Shown one piece after another: positions 57,830 through 64,000 of a stretch of DNA of 64,000 bases. Below the pieces are notes generated by a model. That model had not been told where the DNA came from. It ran no database searches and saw only the letters and a list, made by a program, of their open reading frames with translations. A program made the position numbers and the translations under genes. Each line of letters begins with the position of its first letter. Within the stretch, counting starts at the first letter, position 1. The stretch comes from Strongylocentrotus purpuratus (Eukaryota; Echinodermata; Echinoidea; Camarodonta; Strongylocentrotidae), in NCBI RefSeq assembly GCF_000002235.5, contig NW_022145594.1, positions 22,995,890 to 23,059,889 on the forward strand, read 5' to 3'.

Positions 57830-58500
57830 GTAACTATGCGGGCATCTGTCGATATGCTTATATCGCAAGACGTTTCGCCTATAGAGCAGGCACGTTTTTT
57901 TTGTTTTTTTAAAATCCTAGGCCTTAGAATATGTAGCCACCACTGAGCTAAGCAACACAGGGGTAGCTATGAAATGCCCACAATCATGTTGTTGGTGAAA
58001 ATGTTCATATTACCCTCTTAACTGAGTGAGTCTGTGATGGTCGGCAGGATTCCAGAAATGATTTACCTTGGAAAAAAATGTTGCACTTAATAGTCAAAAC
58101 ATTAGAATGGAAGATTAATTAAACCAGACATAATTTTGGAAAGACACTTGGACTGTGTAATCAGTTGAATTGTGGTTTTCATTTCATATACATTTAAACG
58201 GAGATGTAAATGAAAACGTATTCCATTAACACATATTCATGAGTAATCCAAGGATATTTATTTTCATTAGTCCATTTATGTTTATCTCGATATTTGGCTT
58301 CTGCCCCCACGAAATCACCTCTAATAACGTGACATATATACCTATATATACCTAACTAGGCGTTGTGGCGTGCGCCTGTAATCCAGCTAAAAAGTGGAAG
58401 TTACAAACTGATTCAGCCGAGGACGCAGGTTCGAAACTGAGTCACGTCTTTCGGATGGTGACGTTTAAAGGTCGGTCCCAGACGTAAATAATCATATCTG
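57830..58500. other. Noncoding stretch
   Basis: No supported exon. 58360-58445 has 'aggcgttgtggcgtgcgcctgtaatc'-like sequence (shortened here) and a degraded 'ggttcgaaactgagtcac' B-box-like motif, perhaps a tRNA-derived relic. Confidence 0.35.
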
Positions 58501-58526
58501 ATTGATAAACGTCTGTAAAAACCCAA

Positions 58527-58552
58527 TACACACACACACACACACACACACA
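58527..58552. repeat. (CA)n microsatellite
   Basis: Thirteen CA units. Confidence 0.95.
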
Positions 58553-58722
58553 TATACCACCACAATCCCCCTCCCCCGACCCAGGGAAGCAGTGGCGGAT
58601 CCAGGGGGAGGGCCTGGGGTCTGCCGCCCTCCCCTGCCCTCCAAAAACAGGTAAAAATGAACATTTGTTTAGATTTATAAAAAGAAGAAGACGGACCCCC
58701 TCTCTATGGCGAAACCGAAACC

Positions 58723-58811
58723 GGGGGGGGGGGGGGTGGGGGGAGGGGGTTGTTGATTCGACTCTATATATTTTCTCACGAATTTGGAAGAAAACAAACA
58801 TTAGTGCTCGT

Positions 58812-58869
<58 letters not shown>
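58723..58869. repeat. Poly-G run followed by a ~56-base poly-C run
   Basis: G-rich 58723-58749 and an uninterrupted C run at 58813-58869. Long polyglycine/polyproline frames across it are artefacts. The strand pair can form G-quadruplex/i-motif structures, and its exact length may be unreliable in the assembly. Confidence 0.9.
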
Positions 58870-58872
<3 letters not shown>

Positions 58873-58940
58873 CTCCCCCTCCCACGCTTATTAGCCGGCT
58901 GGCTGATTCGGCGCTAACTTTTCTCACGAATTAAGAAGAA

Positions 58941-59150
58941 CCGGAGTGTTGGCTCAGTCAGTAGAGCGTCCGCCTCACAACCGGGAGGTCGTGGGTTCGA
59001 ACCCCGGCCGTGTCATACCAAAAGACGATAACAGATGGGAGTTGTTGCTACCTTGTTTGGCGTTCAACAATAAGGTATAGAGCAACGTCGATCTGGCGCT
59101 GCTCAGTGGCTGCCGGGCTCACGATCAATTGGGCAAAAATAATTTCCGTT
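58941..59150 (+). mobile_element. tRNA-derived SINE (Val-like head), copy 2
   Basis: Begins 'ccggagtgttggctcagtca', with the A box, a CAC-like anticodon loop and the B box 'gggttcgaacccc', then the same body as the 3719-3879 element up to 'gatagagc'-like sequence. It continues further 3' ('ggcgctgctcagtggctgcc'), so the earlier copy is 3'-shortened or a subfamily. Confidence 0.85.
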
Positions 59151-59870
59151 TCGGTGTAATAAAACTTAGAGTGGACTATTAGGCTATTATTATTTATTAT
59201 TATTATATTTTGTTTAGTGCTCCTTATGGGGTGATTTTCAATATATAGTGACCTTAATATCAGCTTAGTTCTACCAAAATATTGTGTCATTTCGTTAAGT
59301 TCCTTAATTTTGTAGCACATGCATTTATACTTGAACTTTTGTACATTTTGGAAATCAAATCTTTCTGTGAAAATTTGATTCTAGAAATCACCTCTTTTAC
59401 CGAAATTGAATTAGACTTTTAATAGCCATAACGTTAGATTCTCATTCAGAAGGGAAAAATATGGCACACTACTATGTAATCACACATTAAAATACATACA
59501 AAGGAAATGGAATGCATGCATTCGTACATTCGTGCTGATATATGAATGAGGGGTATGATAGAGAAAGGGAGGACGGGAGGTATAGGGTGAGAGGGAGGGA
59601 GAGAGAGAGATAGAAGAGGAGGAGGGAAGAAGGGACCCCCATTAGCCAGAAATCCTTTCAGCTGACGATATCCCTTAGCGCCCAAGCGCTTTATTTATCT
59701 ACAAGATGTAAAAATTGAAGCTAATAACGAGCGAATCGACTGGATACTGATGGGAACGTAGGCTGCTGTAGGCGATACATGGCTTTCGTGTACAGGGAAG
59801 CCCCCAGTAATGGCGGACGGACGTAGCGCTTCTAGCGTTTGAGATTGAGCTTTGGGCGATTTCGGATTCG
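59150..59870. other. Noncoding stretch
   Basis: ATT repeats at 59185-59205 and a GA-rich tract at 59555-59630. No supported exon. Confidence 0.4.
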
Positions 59871-59877
59871 TCTATAC

Positions 59878-62576
59878 ATAGGTGTCAGTTATCACTGCCA
59901 CTTCGCAAAGCCATTCATGAGATTAATGCAATGTGTTAATGTGGGAATTTGTGAGCAAGGGAGGTGTATTTGTAGGAGTGAAGGCTTTAAGCGTTTACGG
60001 CCCATGAATGAAATAATTGAGATCGTGATTATTATAAATTCATCCATCTTTTTATCACAACGTCCCCTGTATAGATCGTAAACATGTTTTCTTTATTTAC
60101 ATATATATAAATATATATATATATATATAATTATTCAAAAGTTCAAAACCCGAACTATGAAGGAACAGTTAAGTATACGGTGAAGTAATAATGAATGTCT
60201 TATGAATATTTCAGCTTTCCTATCACATGACAGTCGATTTAATTTAAGCGGCACCCCCACATAGTAATTAGAGCAGCCGTTTAAACCAGAGTACCCGAGC
60301 CTTTAACAAATGACTATATCAACGGATGTCGTTCAGCGACGTGCAGTCATCTGTTTTATTATATTCCAATATTAACCAAATGAAATCCATGAGGGGCTGT
60401 TGACAATAGGGACTTTTAAATTTGCGTGGACTGATACGTGTGACGTCCACTCAAGGCAGTGCATTAAAAGGACGTCGATCGTAGCAATCCACCTTGTCGT
60501 TGTGCAAATCTAAAAGGCCCTATTATCAGGGGACAACGCTCTTGCCTACTCCACAATAAAGACAAGAGCAACACTCTTCAAAGCTAGTTGGGAAAGCTTT
60601 AACGACCCACGCATGAACATATCGATATCGTGATGATGAAAATACCTGTTCAGACATTGAACATGTTTTCTAGATATAAAAATTCAGTTATCTAAGCAAC
60701 TTATCTATGTTCACTGCCTGCTGCCACTGGGTGCAATGAGAAACAATTTGTTCCACTTACACGCTTCGTATTTTATTCAAACTATATTACACATTCAATA
60801 ACTGGGGAATTTCCACTCACTCATATTTCCATTAGGTAGGTGGACAACTATTGTGTATGACAACAGCAGACAGGAGAATTTATAAGAGTCCCCATCGATC
60901 GGAGTCTCACGTATACCACAATCAGACTGACGAGACCGGTAGCGAACTAAAACCAGGTCATCGTCTTATCAAAATTAATCGCAGGTTTTCTAATCAATCG
61001 CAGGTTTGCATCCCCCTATTTCTTATGTATATAATTGCGATTAATATCAACTCTTTGTAGACGAGGCCTTGACCTAACCATTAGAAATCAATTCAATTCA
61101 ATTACTGGGCATCAAAGAACAAATCAAACATTTAGAATACGTTCTAGGCCATGAACCCTAAGAAGCAACAATATTAAAATAAAATTAGAAGGAAAAAATA
61201 CAATGCACATGTATATGGAAAAGAAAAAGCAATCACCTTTAACTACGGCTTTTATCATCGTATTGTGTGTACCCACCCACCAAGACACATTACTTTATCG
61301 CAAATAGTCAGGACTCAGCCGGTGTGACGTCGGCGTGGTGTTGGTTGGGGCGTCCCGCTGGTATGTATTGTTTTTAAATAATGGAGTCCAATGTAAAATT
61401 AAAAGGGCTGGCGCACAAAAGGAAGCTATCTCTGTTCTTAAGTTTTACAAATAAAAGGTCATATGTTAGGCATAATAGTACAAGACACCTTTGGTAACTG
61501 ATTTCATCGTTTTCTGATTAGTATTCAGTGTCAACTATACTTGGAAAAGTGGTTAGAAATAGGTTTAAACTCATGTACACACATTATTTCCCCGAATTAA
61601 TGATCTTCTTAATCAATGCTCGGAGAATTCTCGTACATTCTTCAGGACAGTTTTGACAAAATATACGGAAACAAAATATTAAATGGAATCTTTAACCAGG
61701 GATGTTTCAATTCCCTGCAATGGTTTTGTATTATCACCTCCACCCCTATTCCCTCGCGGAACTCCATCCATAGTGCCCCCCCCCCCACTCAAACACACAT
61801 CGAGTGGTGAAAAGGGCATTACAAAAATGATTTACAAGAAGTGACAAAGGGAAAAGGAGAAGGGGAATGTGACGAAAAAAAGGCACTGACCAATTCCCGC
61901 AACGCCCCCCCAAATGAGTTACCTTCAACGTGTATACACGATCATCATATTCCGAGTATAACTGTTGACCCCCCCCCAAAAAAAAAACAAAAAAAACAAA
62001 CAAAAACAACAACAACAAAAAAAGTTTTTTAAAAAAAGGCATCGTTGTAGGGCCCCCCATTGGGTGGAATCATGCTATGCCATTGGTTATGGTTGTATTG
62101 TAGAGTACAAGAGTATTGTAAAGTATTAAAAAGTCACGTGCAATGAGCTTATCAAACGTTGAATTACTGGCCCGTTTGTCGACGGGCTTTATTATGTAAT
62201 GATATAAATGTTGATATGGTAATCGAAATGACGCGACGTATTGCAATAGCCAATACATATGACATCATCTGAGATATCTCGATAGCACAGAGTATGTAAA
62301 CGTAAGACCAAGATTGAATGTATTATCTGAAAATGGATGATGTCATAGGGACAAATACGAGAATCGATCTGTATAAGGGATTGCAATCATTACTTTCATC
62401 CCAAAGTTCTCAATAATGGAATTCTTGTATTACCTTTATTTGTCTGCGTTAGACTGGCAGATATGATTGAAATCAGGTAGACGGTAATTTAGAGAGATAA
62501 TTATTAGGGAGGGCTGTTTTTATGGTTTCTGTTTTGTAAATAATTTAATCAGCTTTCGAATAGACAGTCAACGGCA
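59878..62576 (+). repeat. Tandem duplication, unit 1
   Basis: 59878-59955 matches 62577-62652, and 61128-62330 matches 62892-64000, all in direct orientation at offsets of ~2.70 and ~1.76 kb. The simplest reading is a ~2.7 kb tandem duplication whose second unit lost ~1.17 kb and gained ~0.24 kb. No coding region was recognised in the unit. Confidence 0.8.
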
Positions 62577-64000
62577 TACGTGTCAGTTATCATTGCCACT
62601 TCGCATAGCCATTTGTGAGTTTAATGCAATGTGTTCATGTGGGAATATTGAACCCATGGTTTAGATTAAGATTTAGATTTAGATCTTATTTGACTCTTTC
62701 AAATCCCTTCAGGGGTTTGAGAGCACAACATATTTACAATACAATACAGAAAGATATATCAAACAAACTAAGATATGATAACAAAAGACATAGACATGAT
62801 ATATGAATATTTACATTTATAAAAACATAATACACATGAGCTAAAGATTAATAAACATTATAAGATGATGACGTGGATCCTAATCAATTGATTTGGAATA
62901 CGTTCTAGGCCATGAACCCTAAGAAGCAACAATATTAAAATAAAACTAGAAGGAAAAAATACAATGCACATGTATATGGAAAAGAAAAAGCAATAACCTT
63001 TAACTGCGGCTTTTATCATTTTATTTGTGTATCCACCCACCAAGACACATTACTTTATCGCAAATAGTCAGGACTCAACCGGTGTGACGTCGGCGTGGTG
63101 TTGGTTGGGGCGTCCCGCTGGTATGTATTGTTTTTAAATGATGGACTCCAATGTAAAATTAATAAGGCTGGCGCACAAAAGGAAGCTATCTCTGTTTTTA
63201 AGTTTTACGAATAAAAGGTCATATGTTAGGCAAAAAAGTACAAGACACCTTTGGTAACGGATTTCATCGTTTTCTGATTAGTATTCAGTGTCAACTATAC
63301 ATGAAAAAGGGGTTAGAAATAGGTTTAAATTCATGTACACACATTATTTTCCCGAATTAATGATCTTCTTAATCAATGCTCGGAGGAATTCTTACACATT
63401 CTTCAGGACAGTTTTGACAAAACATTCATGAACAAAATATTAAATGGAATCTTTAACCAGGGATGTTTCAATTCTCTGCCATGGTTTTTGTATTATCGCC
63501 TCCACCCCTATTCCCTCGCGGAACTCCATCCATAGTGCCCCCCCCCACTCAAACACACATCGAGTGGTGAAAAGGGCATTACAAAAATGATTTACAAGAA
63601 GTGACAAAGGGAAAGGGAGAAGGGGAATGTGACGAAAAAAAGGCACAGACCAATTCCTGCAACGCCCCCCAAATGAGTTACCTTCAACGTGTATAGACGA
63701 TCATCATATTCCGAGTATAACTGTTGACCCCCCCCCCCAAACAAAACAACAAAAATTTTTTTTTAAAAAGGCATCGTTGTAGGGCCCCTCATTGGGTGGA
63801 ATCATGCTATGCCATTGGTTATGGTTGTATTGTAGAGTACAAGAGTATTGTAAAGTATTAAAAAGTCATGTGCAATGAGCTTATCAAACGTTGAATTACT
63901 GGCCCGTTTGTCGACGGGCTTTATTATGTAATGATATAAATTTTGATATGGTAATCGAAATGACGCGACGTATTGCAATAGCCAATACATATGACATCAT
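62577..64000 (+). repeat. Tandem duplication, unit 2 (runs off the window)
   Basis: Counterpart of unit 1, highly similar from 62892 to the window end. 62655-62890 is absent from unit 1; its TTAGAT repeats and AT-rich body with 'acaatacaatacag' suggest a retroposon 3' end inserted here. Confidence 0.8.

Noticed and set aside
58442-58934. 161-codon Gly-rich and 89-codon Pro-rich frames
   Set aside because: They depend on the G and C homopolymers; no domain signature.
58941-59015. Possible functional tRNA-Val gene
   Set aside because: A and B boxes are good, but it is the head of a SINE with a shared 3' body and a second copy flanked by target duplications.
1-64000. Retroviral, LTR-retrotransposon or Polinton remains
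   Set aside because: No long terminal repeats, protease, integrase, capsid or envelope signatures were recognised. All reverse-transcriptase fragments seen are of the non-LTR type.

Overview
The window is eukaryotic genomic DNA: AT-rich, with spliced genes, long introns and dense non-autonomous transposons, SINEs, LINE relics, microsatellites and poly-G/poly-C runs. A caspase with an N-terminal death domain, a small immunoglobulin-superfamily receptor, a Ly6/uPAR protein, tRNA-derived SINEs and fold-back elements with tandem-repeat ends suggest a marine invertebrate deuterostome, most likely an echinoderm. The phylum is an inference; no single feature proves it.

Three host genes could be rebuilt exon by exon with consistent splice phases. 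(1) Minus strand, 11571 to 6768: a six-exon, 399-residue type I membrane receptor with two Ig domains, one transmembrane helix and a tyrosine-bearing tail. (2) Plus strand, 21081 to 26859: a three-exon, 188-residue Ly6/uPAR-type protein with a probable GPI anchor and a poly(A) signal 45 bases after the stop. (3) Minus strand, 57381 to 38868: a seven-exon, 366-residue caspase with an N-terminal death domain, spread over 18.5 kb because its introns are full of mobile DNA. All three are plausible cell-surface or cell-death/immune genes, but nothing in the sequence shows that they act together.

Layout. 1-1030: unannotated. 1033-2870: GGGTAA-type minisatellite. 2868-5855: first copy of a ~3 kb segment whose second copy is at 14450-18095; the Ig receptor gene lies between the copies. 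12401-12670: hairpin element. 18100-21080: noncoding with microsatellites. 21081-26909: Ly6 gene with TTAA MITE and LINE relics in its introns. 27000-31400: microsatellites and repeat debris. 31420-32660: truncated LINE. 32700-38600: mostly noncoding with MITE copies. 38868-57381: caspase gene. Its introns hold a CACCAA-type element, a TTAA MITE, a fold-back structure with inverted 16-17 bp arrays (containing a SINE and a THAP-domain transposon), a 4.3 kb transposon with long inverted arms and a PIN/XPG-like coding region, two LINE fragments and a mariner-type MITE. 57535-64000: another CACCAA-type element, homopolymer runs, a SINE and a tandem duplication running off the window.

I saw no retroviral, LTR-element or Polinton remains, no CRISPR array and no convincing functional tRNA or rRNA gene. 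Repeat families are named by structure, because no database search was possible.
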